This document shows positions 40,633-49,097 of a DNA stretch of 64,000 bases, piece by piece. The position numbers were made by a program, and so were the translations under genes. Where the stretch lies: contig CAZYHZ010000017.1 of the NCBI GenBank assembly GCA_964647625.1, positions 12,076-76,075 of the forward strand, in the 5' to 3' direction. The notes beneath the pieces were generated by a model, which saw only the letters and a program-made list of their open reading frames with translations, was not told the DNA's origin and made no database searches. This stretch comes from DASRJG01 sp964647625. GTDB lineage: Bacteria; Acidobacteriota; Polarisedimenticolia; Polarisedimenticolales; DASRJG01. Position 1 is the first letter of the stretch; every line of letters starts with the position of its first letter.

Positions 40633-41285
40633 GCAATGACGAGCTTGCGGGCGTAGAACGCTTCGGCGTGCAAGCTCGTCGCGCACGATTCCATCCCGCG
40701 CAGCCGCATCAGGCCGAGGAAGGTCGCGTCGTCGAACCAGTGCTTGTCGCGCTGAGAGCCGAACACGTCGCGGAGGATGCGGAGCTTCTCGCGGTACGCG
40801 GTTTCCGCGACCGGAACGAACAGGTTGGGCTGGCCGAGGTCGCCGTCGTACTTCGGGATCTCGTACTCGAGCACGACGTGGTTGCGGTAGGTGTTCCACG
40901 TGAGATCCGAGACGACGCGGTGATCCTGGTGACGGTCGTCCCGGTAGTGCGTGAAGATCAGGTCGGGATTCACCTGGGCTTTGAGCTGCTCGAAGAAGTC
41001 CTTGATGGCAGCGCCTTCGAAGGGGAAGTAGCCGTTCCGGAACTGCTTGACGATGACGTCGCTCCGGTGCGCGGCCTTCAGAAACTCCGCGGCGGACGAC
41101 CGGGCCTCGGCCTCGCGGGGGCCTCCCGAGCTGAAGACGACCCACGTGCAGTGGACCTCGGGGCGGGACGCCAGGAGCGTGAGAATCGTCGCGCCGCAGC
41201 CGATCTCGATGTCATCCGAGTGGGCGCCGAGACAGAGCAGGCGCAGCGGAGCCTTCGGATCGGAGCCGAGGTGAAGGGGCAGCAT
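40629..41285 (-). CDS. PIG-L family deacetylase
   Basis: A 218-residue zinc hydrolase of the PIG-L/LmbE type: G-A-H-S-D-D-I-E-I-G-C-G (A-H-x-D-D metal motif, here with Ser for Pro) and D-R-H-Q-D-H-R (second histidine pair). The family removes acetyl groups from N-acetylglucosamine-type sugars, for example in glycan or small-thiol synthesis. GAGGAG lies 7 bases before the ATG. The TAG stop lies in the inverted repeat. Confidence 0.9.
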   Translation of the reverse strand: MLPLHLGSDPKAPLRLLCLGAHSDDIEIGCGATILTLLASRPEVHCTWVVFSSGGPREAEARSSAAEFLKAAHRSDVIVKQFRNGYFPFEGAAIKDFFEQLKAQVNPDLIFTHYRDDRHQDHRVVSDLTWNTYRNHVVLEYEIPKYDGDLGQPNLFVPVAETAYREKLRILRDVFGSQRDKHWFDDATFLGLMRLRGMESCATSLHAEAFYARKLVIA

Positions 41286-41302
41286 GGATCTCTCCTCGCG
41301 CC

Positions 41303-41917
41303 CTAGGGTACCCGAACTGCCTTCCCGTCCTTGTAGGCGATCTTGCAGACCGGACACTCCGTGTCCGTGATGATCGCGACCGCGCAGTACCGGCATCGGG
41401 CCGCGGTTGCGTTGGCGATCTCGAAGACCTTGTACGCCGCGATGGCCCGCTCGTAACCGGCGCGATCGCGCAGTGCGAACGGGCCGACCATGCCGATCTT
41501 CGACTTGTCGCACCACCCGTAGGTTTCGGAGTTCTTCCGGCACGTCGCGCACCCGATCGACTCGGGCGATCGAGCCTCGCCCTTCGCCAGCTCGTAGGTG
41601 AGCCGGGAGAAATAAGCCAGGTCGTGCACGAAGCCGATGCGGTGCGTCTCGCAGTAACCGCTCGCGGCGATGGCCCTCTGGCAGCTCGGGCAGTTGAACG
41701 TCGAGAGATCGACCTGATGGCCGTGCGCGTCGGCGGCTTCGTAGAGCCAGCGCGATCGGACGGTGAGGCCGGCGACGAAGCCTTGATCGTGCACGTCGCA
41801 CCAGCCGTTGACGAGCCGCGCGGCAGCACACGTACAGGCATCCACGGCCGCCGGGAGTCCGGCCGCGGCCAGAGCGGAGATCAAGACGACCGCGGCCCCG
41901 AACGAACCAGGCCGCAA
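41303..41917 (-). CDS. Secreted protein of four cysteine modules, unknown function
   Basis: A 204-residue exported protein, TTG start at 41917 giving a signal peptide (R-P-G-S-F-G-A-A-V-V-L-I-S-A-L-A-A-A-G-L). It has four related units spaced ~45 residues apart, each with a C-x(1-2)-C followed after ~8 residues by G-[WY]-C-[DE]-x-[HS] and G-[FM]-V; the fourth ends C-P-V-C. None is a CxxCH heme site. The units are probably small zinc or disulfide modules. Related to no family that I know. The start is weakly supported (no clear ribosome binding site). It lies 8 bases after the upstream gene. Confidence 0.65.
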   Translation of the reverse strand: MRPGSFGAAVVLISALAAAGLPAAVDACTCAAARLVNGWCDVHDQGFVAGLTVRSRWLYEAADAHGHQVDLSTFNCPSCQRAIAASGYCETHRIGFVHDLAYFSRLTYELAKGEARSPESIGCATCRKNSETYGWCDKSKIGMVGPFALRDRAGYERAIAAYKVFEIANATAARCRYCAVAIITDTECPVCKIAYKDGKAVRVP

Positions 41918-41925
41918 TCGGTGGC

Positions 41926-42873
41926 TCAGTGCCCGCAGGTCGCGGTCAACGTCTTCGTCGTGGTCGCGCAGACGTTCGACGACCCGGCGGGTCCCGGTCC
42001 GTTCCGCTCGGTGGTTCCGTTGTACGTGCCCCACGGGCCTTCCGCCCCGGACGCTTTCTTGCCGACGACGAGGAACCACACCAGCCCGCTGCCGTCGCCG
42101 GAGCTGGGTGTCGTCGTCCAGGCATAAGGCGTCGTCGAGCCGATTCCGCACGTCCCGCCGAGCAGCGTGTACGTGCCGCCGGGCACGCCCGGGAAGCCGC
42201 TGCGATCGCCGTAGAGGATCTGGTGGTCGCCCGCATCCCCACAGGTCGTGGCATCCCATTGAACCGAGATCGACGACCCGTCGGCCGTCAGCCGGCTCGC
42301 CTTCATCGCCGTTCCCGTCTGGCCGTCGGGCACGCCGGGAGGCGGCGGCGATGCGTCGATCGAGAGCGAGTTCCCCGCGTAGTTGGTGGGCGAGTTGGTC
42401 GACACCACGAAGGCCCCATTCACCACCTGGCGCGACAGCGAGTGGATCCCGTCGGTCGGAATCGTACCCGCGCCGAACGTCCCGGTGTCCCACGGGTTGT
42501 ACTCGACCGACGAATCCGACGGGATCGCGATGAAGTGAGCCGGGATGATGTCGTCGGGTGTGGGCGCCCCGGGCAACGCCTGGAACCCCGCAGTGGCCAG
42601 TAGGAAGAATTTCCCCGCGGTCGGCGAGGCCACGCTGTGCGTGATCGTGAAGCTGTTGCCGGAGGGGTGCGAGATCATGAGATGCCCCCCGAGCCCGATC
42701 TCGAAGTTCGTGCCGTTGGTCTCGTGCAGCTCGATGAACTGAATCGTGCCGTCGGCGTTCGAGAACACCTCCCAGACGTCCCACGTGTGGGAGCCTGCGA
42801 GCGCCGGCGCGCTCGATGCAACGAGACCGGCTGCGGCCACTGGGACAAGGAACGATCTAAAGAAGAGCTTCAT
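41926..42873 (-). CDS. Exported beta-rich protein of unknown function
   Basis: A 315-residue protein with a signal peptide (MKLFFRSFLVPVAAAGLVAS...ALA). The mature part begins S-H-T-W-D-V-W-E-V-F-S-N-A-D-G and contains an F-I-E-L-H-E-T segment; such openings are seen in lamin-tail-like or other surface beta domains, but I cannot assign one with confidence. Two Cys pairs near the C-terminus may form disulfides. GGGGGG lies 6 bases before the ATG. It is in one operon with the Cys-module protein. Confidence 0.65.
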   Translation of the reverse strand: MKLFFRSFLVPVAAAGLVASSAPALAGSHTWDVWEVFSNADGTIQFIELHETNGTNFEIGLGGHLMISHPSGNSFTITHSVASPTAGKFFLLATAGFQALPGAPTPDDIIPAHFIAIPSDSSVEYNPWDTGTFGAGTIPTDGIHSLSRQVVNGAFVVSTNSPTNYAGNSLSIDASPPPPGVPDGQTGTAMKASRLTADGSSISVQWDATTCGDAGDHQILYGDRSGFPGVPGGTYTLLGGTCGIGSTTPYAWTTTPSSGDGSGLVWFLVVGKKASGAEGPWGTYNGTTERNGPGPAGSSNVCATTTKTLTATCGH

Positions 42874-43049
42874 GGTGGCCCCCCTGAATGACCCGAACCG
42901 GGTCCGCCTGAGTGTACGGTGAACGCCGGGGCCACGCAGCGGAAAGGGGTCCACCGTCGGCACGCGCGCCCGAACCGTCCCCCCTTGATTCGTGGCGGCG
43001 CCGGATCCATCTTGGGCTAGGACGACCCGATCCGGAGGAAGGGGATTTC

Positions 43050-43517
43050 ATGAGACGAGCTTCGAAAACGCTGATCATCACGAGCCTCGGTCTGGCTGCG
43101 CTCTGCGCGATCGTGGCCACGTCCACGCACGCCAGCCAGGTGCCCGCCTGGCTCGACGACGGAATCTCGGAGTGGAACAAGGCCAACCCGAAGAGCCAGA
43201 TCCAGTTCAACGCGATGAAGGATTCCTACGCCTGGTACACGATGCCCGTGACCCAGGAACTTTCGTCCAAGGACGTGCGCGGAAAGATCTACGGCATCGC
43301 CGGAAAGAACGGCTACGCCCACACGCAGGACGAAGAGATGGTCACGACCGGCCGGCCGCCCGTGAAGAGCGGCATGTCCAGCTCGAAGAAGTGCTGGACC
43401 CGCTCGTTCATGCGGGACGCCAAGTGGGGCAGCGACGCGTCGACCACGCGCATGCTGACGACGATGGTCTGCGAAGACCCGCCGAACTGGTCGATCGGTT
43501 TCCGAACGCTCCAGTAG
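43050..43517 (+). CDS. Small exported protein of unknown function
   Basis: A 155-residue protein with a signal peptide ending T-H-A-S and a strong ribosome binding site (GGAGGAAGG). The mature part is ~125 residues with two cysteines (K-K-C-W-T and M-V-C-E-D) that could form one disulfide. No family recognised. It abuts the next converging gene. Confidence 0.6.
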   Translation: MRRASKTLIITSLGLAALCAIVATSTHASQVPAWLDDGISEWNKANPKSQIQFNAMKDSYAWYTMPVTQELSSKDVRGKIYGIAGKNGYAHTQDEEMVTTGRPPVKSGMSSSKKCWTRSFMRDAKWGSDASTTRMLTTMVCEDPPNWSIGFRTLQ

Positions 43518-44201
43518 CTACTTCTTCAGCGCGCTCAGGGCCTGCTCCGTCGCCGCGTCATATTTCTTGACGCGCGCGGCGGCTTCCTTGCCGAACTGGG
43601 CGCACGTGTCGGCGAGACCCTTCTTCGCGGCGTTCATGTCGTTCCAGAGCGCCTTGTTCTGCTTGGTCAGGTCCTTGACCTTGGCGTTGTCGCCGGCGAG
43701 CTTGGCCTGGGTAGTCGCCGTCTCGTTTTCCTGAATCTGCGCTTGAAGCTTCGCGACCTTGTCGCTGGCGGCGGTCGTCTGAGTGTTGATCTGATCGATC
43801 CACTTTTCCATGTCCTCGTACGCGGCCTTGTACGTGTCCGCGAGCGGGACGTAGGTCTTCGCGCAGGCTGAAAGCTCTTTCTTCGCCGGGGCAGCAGCCT
43901 TCGGCTCTTCGGCCTTCGCGGCGTGCTCCTTCGCGGGCGCGGGCTCCGCGGCCGGCGCTGCCGCAGCTGCAGGCGCTGCCTCCTTGGCCGGCGCGGCTTC
44001 CGCTTCGGGTGCCTTGCCTTCCGCAGCCTTCTCGGCGTCCTTCTTCTCGGTGTCCTGCTTCGCTGCGTCGTCCTTGGCCGGAGCTTTCTCTTCGGCGGCC
44101 GGTTCCTTCGGCGGCTGATCCTTGGCCGGCTCATCCTGCGCGAGAACGAGCGCGGGACAGAGCGTCATCGAAAGCGCGAGCACGTAGGTTCCGAATCTCA
44201 T
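43518..44201 (-). CDS. Exported Ala/Lys/Glu-rich coiled-coil protein
   Basis: A 227-residue protein with a signal peptide (...L-C-P-A-L-V-L-A-Q), then ~100 residues of Ala/Lys/Glu/Pro repeat sequence, then a helical coiled-coil domain (~110-227; D-K-V-A-K-L-Q-A-Q-I-Q-E-N-E). Two cysteines (near 113 and 198) may bridge it. Such sequences suggest a periplasmic spacer or cell-wall protein. GGGGGGAGG lies before the ATG. Confidence 0.65.
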   Translation of the reverse strand: MRFGTYVLALSMTLCPALVLAQDEPAKDQPPKEPAAEEKAPAKDDAAKQDTEKKDAEKAAEGKAPEAEAAPAKEAAPAAAAAPAAEPAPAKEHAAKAEEPKAAAPAKKELSACAKTYVPLADTYKAAYEDMEKWIDQINTQTTAASDKVAKLQAQIQENETATTQAKLAGDNAKVKDLTKQNKALWNDMNAAKKGLADTCAQFGKEAAARVKKYDAATEQALSALKK

Positions 44202-44279
44202 GGCAACCTCCCCCCAAAACCCCAGTATCGGAGTCTGGATTCTCTCAGCGCGCCGAACGAGGGTCAAGGAATTCCCTGA

Positions 44280-44285
44280 TAAGCT
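44280..44285 (+). promoter_or_regulatory. -10 element of the beta-barrel gene
   Basis: TAAGCT ends 6 bases before GTG 44292; predicted leaderless transcript. Confidence 0.4.
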
Positions 44286-44291
44286 CGCGAC

Positions 44292-44861
44292 GTGAGCCGT
44301 CCACTACTACGATCCTTCGTAGTTGGCGTCGCGCTGCTCGCGGCGGGGCCGCGCGTTGCGCGAGCCCAGCAGGCTCCGCCGGAGGAGCGCGAGCCGGCGC
44401 AGAGCTTCGGGCAGCGCGTCTACGTCGGCGGGTCGGTCGCCGCCGGGTTCGGCGACATCGACTACGTCACACTCGCGCCGCTCGTCGGATTCAAGGTCGT
44501 CCCGCACCTCGAGCTCGGCGTCCAGCCCTACTACCGCTGGGTCGACGACAGCCGCTACTCGCCGAGCGTCTCGACCAACGACTACGGTCTCGGGGTGTTC
44601 GCCCGGATGCCGATCGTTCGCGGCTTCTTCGCCGAGACCGATTACCAGTACACGAATTACCAGTACGTCGATGCATTCGGCCTGAAGGTCCGCTCCACGC
44701 ACAACGCGTTTCTCGCGGGCGGGGGATACACGATCCCGGCGGGAGAGCACGTCGGCATCTACACGTCGGCGCTCTACGAATTCACGTACGATGGAAACGA
44801 CCCGTACCGGGTGTACGACTCGCCGCTGAGGGTACAGGTCGGAGTCGCCGTCGGCTTCTAG
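44292..44861 (+). CDS. Outer-membrane beta-barrel protein
   Basis: A 189-residue protein with GTG start, a signal peptide (L-R-S-F-V-V-G-V-A-L-L-A-A-G) ending at A-R-A-Q, and alternating hydrophobic strands rich in Tyr, Gly and Asn, ending in a terminal aromatic (V-A-V-G-F), as in small OmpA/OprF-like or porin-like barrels of ~8 strands. It is probably an outer-membrane protein; no specific family recognised. Confidence 0.7.
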   Translation: MSRPLLRSFVVGVALLAAGPRVARAQQAPPEEREPAQSFGQRVYVGGSVAAGFGDIDYVTLAPLVGFKVVPHLELGVQPYYRWVDDSRYSPSVSTNDYGLGVFARMPIVRGFFAETDYQYTNYQYVDAFGLKVRSTHNAFLAGGGYTIPAGEHVGIYTSALYEFTYDGNDPYRVYDSPLRVQVGVAVGF

Positions 44862-44879
44862 CGACGGCGACCATCGAAG

Positions 44880-44956
44880 TGGCGGAGCCGACGGGGCTCG
44901 AACCCGCGACCTCCGGAGTGACAGTCCGGTGTGCTAACCAACTGCACTACGGCTCC
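44880..44956 (-). tRNA. tRNA-Asp (anticodon GTC)
   Basis: On the minus strand a 7-bp acceptor stem (GGAGCCG/CGGCTCC), D-arm, anticodon loop CTGTCAC (GTC) between CCGGA and TCCGG, and a T-arm with GGTTCGAACCC are complete; the CCA end is encoded (44880-44882). Confidence 0.97.
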
Positions 44957-45013
44957 GCGACACGAAAAACCCGTGGATCATAGCATCCGACCCTCGCAAT
45001 TCAAGGCGGCCGG

Positions 45014-45089
45014 TGGTGGGCGGTACCGGACTCGAACCGATGACGACCTGCGTGTAAGACAGGTGCTCTACCAGCTGAGCTAACCGCCC
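45014..45089 (-). tRNA. tRNA-Val (anticodon TAC)
   Basis: On the minus strand an acceptor stem GGGCGGT/ACCGCCC, anticodon loop CTTACAC (TAC) between CCTGT and GCAGG, a T-arm with GGTTCGAGTCC and an encoded CCA (45014-45016) are visible. It lies 57 bases upstream of tRNA-Asp on the same strand. Confidence 0.97.
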
Positions 45090-45112
45090 GCGACGAGTCT
45101 AGCCTGGGCGCC

Positions 45113-45118
45113 TATACT
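45113..45118 (+). promoter_or_regulatory. -10 element of the gene at 45126
   Basis: TATACT ends 7 bases before the ATG at 45126, with no ribosome binding site between. Confidence 0.5.
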
Positions 45119-45125
45119 CGGTCAC

Positions 45126-45977
45126 ATGCACGTTGCGGGGATATTCGGCGCGGTTCTGAGCCTCCTCCTCGCCGCGGACCCTGCAGTGCCGACCGAACAG
45201 CCTCCCGCCGCGACGCCGGCTCCATCCCCCGCACCGACGTCGTCGGCAACGCCGGAAGCACCAGCACCGGCCGCGACGGCGCCAGCGCCTCCGCCGGCAG
45301 CTCCGGCGGCACAGTCGCACGCGGGGCAGATGCGGGGCACGGTCACCTACGGGCGCAATCAGCCGTCCGCCGGAGCGATGGTGATCGTCCGTCCCGAAAG
45401 CGCGCCGACGCCGATCCGCGCGGCGACGACGGGCGCCGCAGGAGGCTTCGCTTTCGACGGCCTGACGGATGGCGTCTACCGCGCGGACGTCTCGCGGGAG
45501 GGGTACGCGCCGGTGCTCAAGCCCGGCATCGTCGTGCGAGCGCCGTTTCGCGCGATCTTCGAGGTCGTGCTTCAGAAGGGGAATGCAACGCCGGAACCGG
45601 CACCGGCCGCGGACGGCGCCGCGGCGCTGTCGGGCACTGTCCGAGCGTCCGCGGGCGCCGCGTTACCTGAAGCTCACGTGAGATTGACGAGGCCCGATGG
45701 AACCGTCGACGGACGGAGCGTGGACAGCGACGTCAAGGGCGCGTTCGCGCTCAGCGATCTTCGCGCGGGGCGCTGGCATCTCGAGATCCAGGCTGCGGGG
45801 TTCCTGCCGCTCAGAACGGATCTCGATCTGGCGTCGGACGTATCGCTCGAGGCGCAACTCGCGTCGCAACCGGCGGACTACAAGCCGCCGGCGCGGGATC
45901 TGCTCTTGCCTGAGGACGTCATCCCCCCCAAGAGCACGGCTTCGCCAGGCGCTGGCGAGGCCGGATCAGGACATTAG
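45126..45977 (+). CDS. Exported protein with two carboxypeptidase-regulatory-like domains
   Basis: A 283-residue protein with a signal peptide, a Pro/Ala-rich stretch (~20-65) and two transthyretin-like CarboxypepD_reg domains (~68-155: M-R-G-T-V-T-Y-G...G-G-F-A-F-D-G-L-T-D-G-V-Y; ~168-250: L-S-G-T-V-R-A-S...G-A-F-A-L-S-D-L-R-A-G-R-W). These domains usually serve as cell-surface or adhesive modules. The last bases overlap the converging gene by 4. Confidence 0.8.
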   Translation: MHVAGIFGAVLSLLLAADPAVPTEQPPAATPAPSPAPTSSATPEAPAPAATAPAPPPAAPAAQSHAGQMRGTVTYGRNQPSAGAMVIVRPESAPTPIRAATTGAAGGFAFDGLTDGVYRADVSREGYAPVLKPGIVVRAPFRAIFEVVLQKGNATPEPAPAADGAAALSGTVRASAGAALPEAHVRLTRPDGTVDGRSVDSDVKGAFALSDLRAGRWHLEIQAAGFLPLRTDLDLASDVSLEAQLASQPADYKPPARDLLLPEDVIPPKSTASPGAGEAGSGH

Positions 45978-46453
45978 TGACCCACTCGCCAGAAGTACGT
46001 CGCTCTCGTGTTGTGGCTGACCGCAGCGAACGCATCTGAGGTCTCCCATCGCCCGGGACTTCCCAAAGATCGTTGCTGACACTTCATGATTCGATATCCC
46101 TCGCACGTGTCCGAAGTGTTCAGGAGGACCGGAGGCCACCACTTGGCCTCTGGGCTCCGCGGAAACGGAACGCTCGTGTCCGGGACGTCTTTACACGCCT
46201 CGGCGAGCTCTCGTGCGCCGGCATCGCCGAACCTGAATGCTCCCCACGTCTCGTTCGTATCGAGGTCGTGGAGCAACCGAATGTCCGTGGCGTCCGACGC
46301 GATCCAGGACGGCAGCCAACCGCGCGAAATCGCATCGCCGCTCTCGGCCAGTCTTGCGAAGTTCTCTTCTCGACGGTCATCGCAGACCTGGAGCAAGAGG
46401 AAGACGACGATCACGATCAGAAGAGGACCGATGATGCCGAGGCCCTTCAGCAT
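45974..46453 (-). CDS. Small membrane-anchored protein of unknown function
   Basis: A 159-residue protein with one N-terminal helix (I-I-G-P-L-L-I-V-I-V-V-F-L-L-L) followed by a soluble domain; L-H-D-L-D-T-N-E-T-W-G-A-F-R-F in its centre is the most regular stretch. No family recognised. GC content and codon use look slightly less biased than those of the neighbours, which is weak evidence of transfer. Confidence 0.55.
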   Translation of the reverse strand: MLKGLGIIGPLLIVIVVFLLLQVCDDRREENFARLAESGDAISRGWLPSWIASDATDIRLLHDLDTNETWGAFRFGDAGARELAEACKDVPDTSVPFPRSPEAKWWPPVLLNTSDTCEGYRIMKCQQRSLGSPGRWETSDAFAAVSHNTRATYFWRVGH

Positions 46454-46479
46454 GAGCTTCCGTCAATCACCCACCGGGT

Positions 46480-47637
46480 TCACTTCACCGCCGGCGTCCC
46501 TTTGACCGCGAAGTAGCCGCGCCGCGCGCGCACGGTCCAATCGAGATTCGAGGCCTTCACCTCGAGCTTGATGAAGCGGCCGTCCCACGTCGTGTTCGTC
46601 GTCGCGTACGAGATATAGTACTGACGCCGCAGCTCCTCGGCGATCTTCTTGTAGACCTCAGCGAGCTCTTTGGCCTTGCCGACGAAGTAGGCGCGTGCGC
46701 CGGTCGTGTCCGAGAACTCCTTGAGGACGCCCTTCTTCACGTCGCCCAGCCCGATGCCGTAGATCAGCACGTTCTGGGCCTTGGCTTCTTCGATGATCCG
46801 CTTGTACGCGAACTGGCTCGAGGTGTCTTCGCCGTCCGTCAAGAGGATGATCGCCTTGCGCCCGTCGATCCCCGACAGCTTCCGGAACGCGGCGTGCAGC
46901 GCGTCGTACAGGGCCGTGGAGCCGAGCGCCTCGGTGCTCGAGACGGACTGCTTCAGAAGCGTCTGATCGGAGGTGAGGTCTTGGAGCAGGAACACCTTGT
47001 CATCGAAGTCGATGACCAGGGCCTTGTCCTGGGGGCGCAGCGTCTCGACGAACGACGACGCGGCGGCGTGGACCTCGTCCATCGAGTCGCGCATCGACCC
47101 CGAGCTGTCGAGCACGATGGCCATCGTGATCGGGCGGTCCTCGAGGCTGAACTCGCGGATCGTCTGCTCGACGCCGTCTTCGAAAACCTTGAACGTGTCC
47201 TTCGTGAGGTCCCCCAGCAGCTGGTCGGACTTGTCGCGCACGGTGACCCAGAGGAGGACACGGTTGACCTCCTCGAACGATTCGATCGACAGCTTGCGCG
47301 TGACGATGACGTCGCTGACCGAGAAGCCTTCCTTGTGGTACATCACGGCCCGGATCACCCAGGCGCGGCTGACCTCGCCGAAATCGTGCACGCACTCGTA
47401 GGGAGGCTCGCGGTCGACGAAGATGACCTTGTCCTGGACGAGGAACTCGACGCGGTCGACGTCGGCAGGAGAGTCGACGTGCGCGTCGGCGTGGATCTTC
47501 GTGCGGCCGAGGACGAAATCGTCGGCGATCGGAGCGGTGATCTTGATCGCGAACCCCTTGCGGCGATCGGCGGTGTCCTGAGCCGCGGCCGAGGTCGCCA
47601 CGACGAGCAGGGCCAAGACGAGGAGCATTCGCTTCAT
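46480..47637 (-). CDS. VWFA-domain exported protein, Acidobacterial type
   Basis: A 385-residue exported protein. After the signal peptide a ~150-residue beta domain is followed by a von Willebrand factor A domain with an intact MIDAS metal site (V-L-D-S-S-G-S-M-R-D-S, T-A-L-Y-D-A-L, L-L-T-D-G-E-D). The F-K-V-F-E-D-G-V-E-Q-T-I-R-E-F and Y-Y-I-S-Y stretches match the VWFA-related Acidobacterial family (TIGR03436). It overlaps the TPR gene by ATGA, so they form one operon. Confidence 0.9.
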   Translation of the reverse strand: MKRMLLVLALLVVATSAAAQDTADRRKGFAIKITAPIADDFVLGRTKIHADAHVDSPADVDRVEFLVQDKVIFVDREPPYECVHDFGEVSRAWVIRAVMYHKEGFSVSDVIVTRKLSIESFEEVNRVLLWVTVRDKSDQLLGDLTKDTFKVFEDGVEQTIREFSLEDRPITMAIVLDSSGSMRDSMDEVHAAASSFVETLRPQDKALVIDFDDKVFLLQDLTSDQTLLKQSVSSTEALGSTALYDALHAAFRKLSGIDGRKAIILLTDGEDTSSQFAYKRIIEEAKAQNVLIYGIGLGDVKKGVLKEFSDTTGARAYFVGKAKELAEVYKKIAEELRRQYYISYATTNTTWDGRFIKLEVKASNLDWTVRARRGYFAVKGTPAVK

Positions 47638-49082
47638 GGCGCGCTCCCCGTGGGCAGGCTCGCCAGCACGCGCCGGACCAACTCCGCCGCGTCGCCGGAG
47701 GGGTTGGCCTCGAGATAGGTCTTGTAGGCGGCCTCGGCCTCGGCCGTCTTCCCGGCACGCAGCAGCGTGTTTCCGAGGTATAGGCGGGCCAGAGGCTGCG
47801 CCGAGTCGATCGCGAGCGCGCGCTCGAAGGCGGCCTTCGCGTTGACGTCGTCTCCCATCCGCGCGAGGGACGCACCGTCGTTGACCTCGAGGTCCGCGCG
47901 GGGCGCCGCCTTGGCCAGCGCGGCGTAGGCGACGTGCGCGTCCTGGAACCGTCCGGCGCGGAACAGGTAGAAGGCGAGCGGCTCGGTCGGCGCGGCGGAG
48001 TCCGCGGCGAGCAGCTCGGCCGCGCGGTCGTAGTGGCCGCGCTCGGCTTCGAGGGTCGCGAGCTGAGCGCGCGTCTCGGCGGTCGCACCACCGGCGCCGA
48101 CGGTCTTCTCGAGCTCGGCCGAGCGGTCGCGCTCGGCGGCGAACGCCTCACGCTGCTTGGTCAAGGCGTTCCGCGTCGTCCGGTCGAGGCGCGTGTCGGC
48201 GAGGGCCGCGTCGATGTGATCGAGCGCCCCGGCGTAGTCGCCGTGCCTCCTCGCGATCTCGGCGAGACCGGCGCAGGCCCCCGGATGCGACGGGTCGATC
48301 GCGATCGCCGCCTGGTAGGCGCTTTCCGCGGCCGTGACCGAGTTCATGCGCAACAGAACGTCGCCGAGCGTGGCGCGGTGGGCGGGATCCTTCGGCTCGA
48401 GGTCGATGGCCTTCCGGATCGTGGCGACCGCTTCGTTCGAGAACCCCATGCGGCCGTACGCCGCTGCCAGGCGGTTCAGCCCCGGCCCGAAATCCGGCTT
48501 GACCGAAACCGCCTCGACGAGAAGCTTCACGGCGTCGTCGAGCTTGCCTTCACGAAGGTAGAGATCGCCGAGATGCGTATACGCCGGTGCGAATCCTTTG
48601 TCGCTCGCCAGCGCGCGCGTGAACAGCGAGACCGCCTTCTCACGATCGGCGGTCGCGTCGGCGATTCGCGCCATGCCGTCTAAGGCCGGCGCGAACTCCG
48701 GCCTCAGCTTTTCGGCCTTGACGTAGTACGGCTGGGCCTCGTCGGTGTCTCCCATCGCGAGGAGGGCGTCGCCGGCCGAGACGTTGGCCTGGAGGCGATC
48801 GGGCTCGAGATCGAGCGCGACCTTGTAGGCGTCGATCGCCTCGGCGTAGCGCCGGTCGCCGGCCAGAGCGAGCCCCAGGTAATAGTTCGACGGGAACGAG
48901 TTCAGGCTGATCGCCGAGGCCTTCTTCAGCGCTTCGACGGCCCCCTTGTAGTCGGCGCGGTTGTATGCCGCCACGCCTTCGTTCAGGAGCCGGAACGCTT
49001 CCTTGCGGACCTCGATGGCGTTGCCCGCGTGCGCGACCGTGTACGCCGCCGCCAGGACCAAACCGCCGAGGGCTTTCCGCAC
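47634..49082 (-). CDS. Exported TPR-repeat protein
   Basis: A 482-residue protein with a signal peptide (G-L-V-L-A-A-A-Y-T-V-A-H-A) and about twelve TPR units (for example A-Y-N-R-A-D-Y-K-G-A-V-E-A-L-K-K-A). It starts with GTG at 49082; TAGACT ends 7 bases before it. It is the first gene of the TPR/VWFA pair, probably a periplasmic complex. Confidence 0.82.
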   Translation of the reverse strand: MRKALGGLVLAAAYTVAHAGNAIEVRKEAFRLLNEGVAAYNRADYKGAVEALKKASAISLNSFPSNYYLGLALAGDRRYAEAIDAYKVALDLEPDRLQANVSAGDALLAMGDTDEAQPYYVKAEKLRPEFAPALDGMARIADATADREKAVSLFTRALASDKGFAPAYTHLGDLYLREGKLDDAVKLLVEAVSVKPDFGPGLNRLAAAYGRMGFSNEAVATIRKAIDLEPKDPAHRATLGDVLLRMNSVTAAESAYQAAIAIDPSHPGACAGLAEIARRHGDYAGALDHIDAALADTRLDRTTRNALTKQREAFAAERDRSAELEKTVGAGGATAETRAQLATLEAERGHYDRAAELLAADSAAPTEPLAFYLFRAGRFQDAHVAYAALAKAAPRADLEVNDGASLARMGDDVNAKAAFERALAIDSAQPLARLYLGNTLLRAGKTAEAEAAYKTYLEANPSGDAAELVRRVLASLPTGSAP

Positions 49083-49089
49083 ACCGCTC

Positions 49090-49095
49090 AGTCTA
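49090..49095 (-). promoter_or_regulatory. -10 element of the TPR/VWFA operon
   Basis: TAGACT on the minus strand ends 7 bases before GTG 49082, within 3 bases of the stop of the preceding ABC ATPase gene. Confidence 0.5.
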
Positions 49096-49097
49096 GG

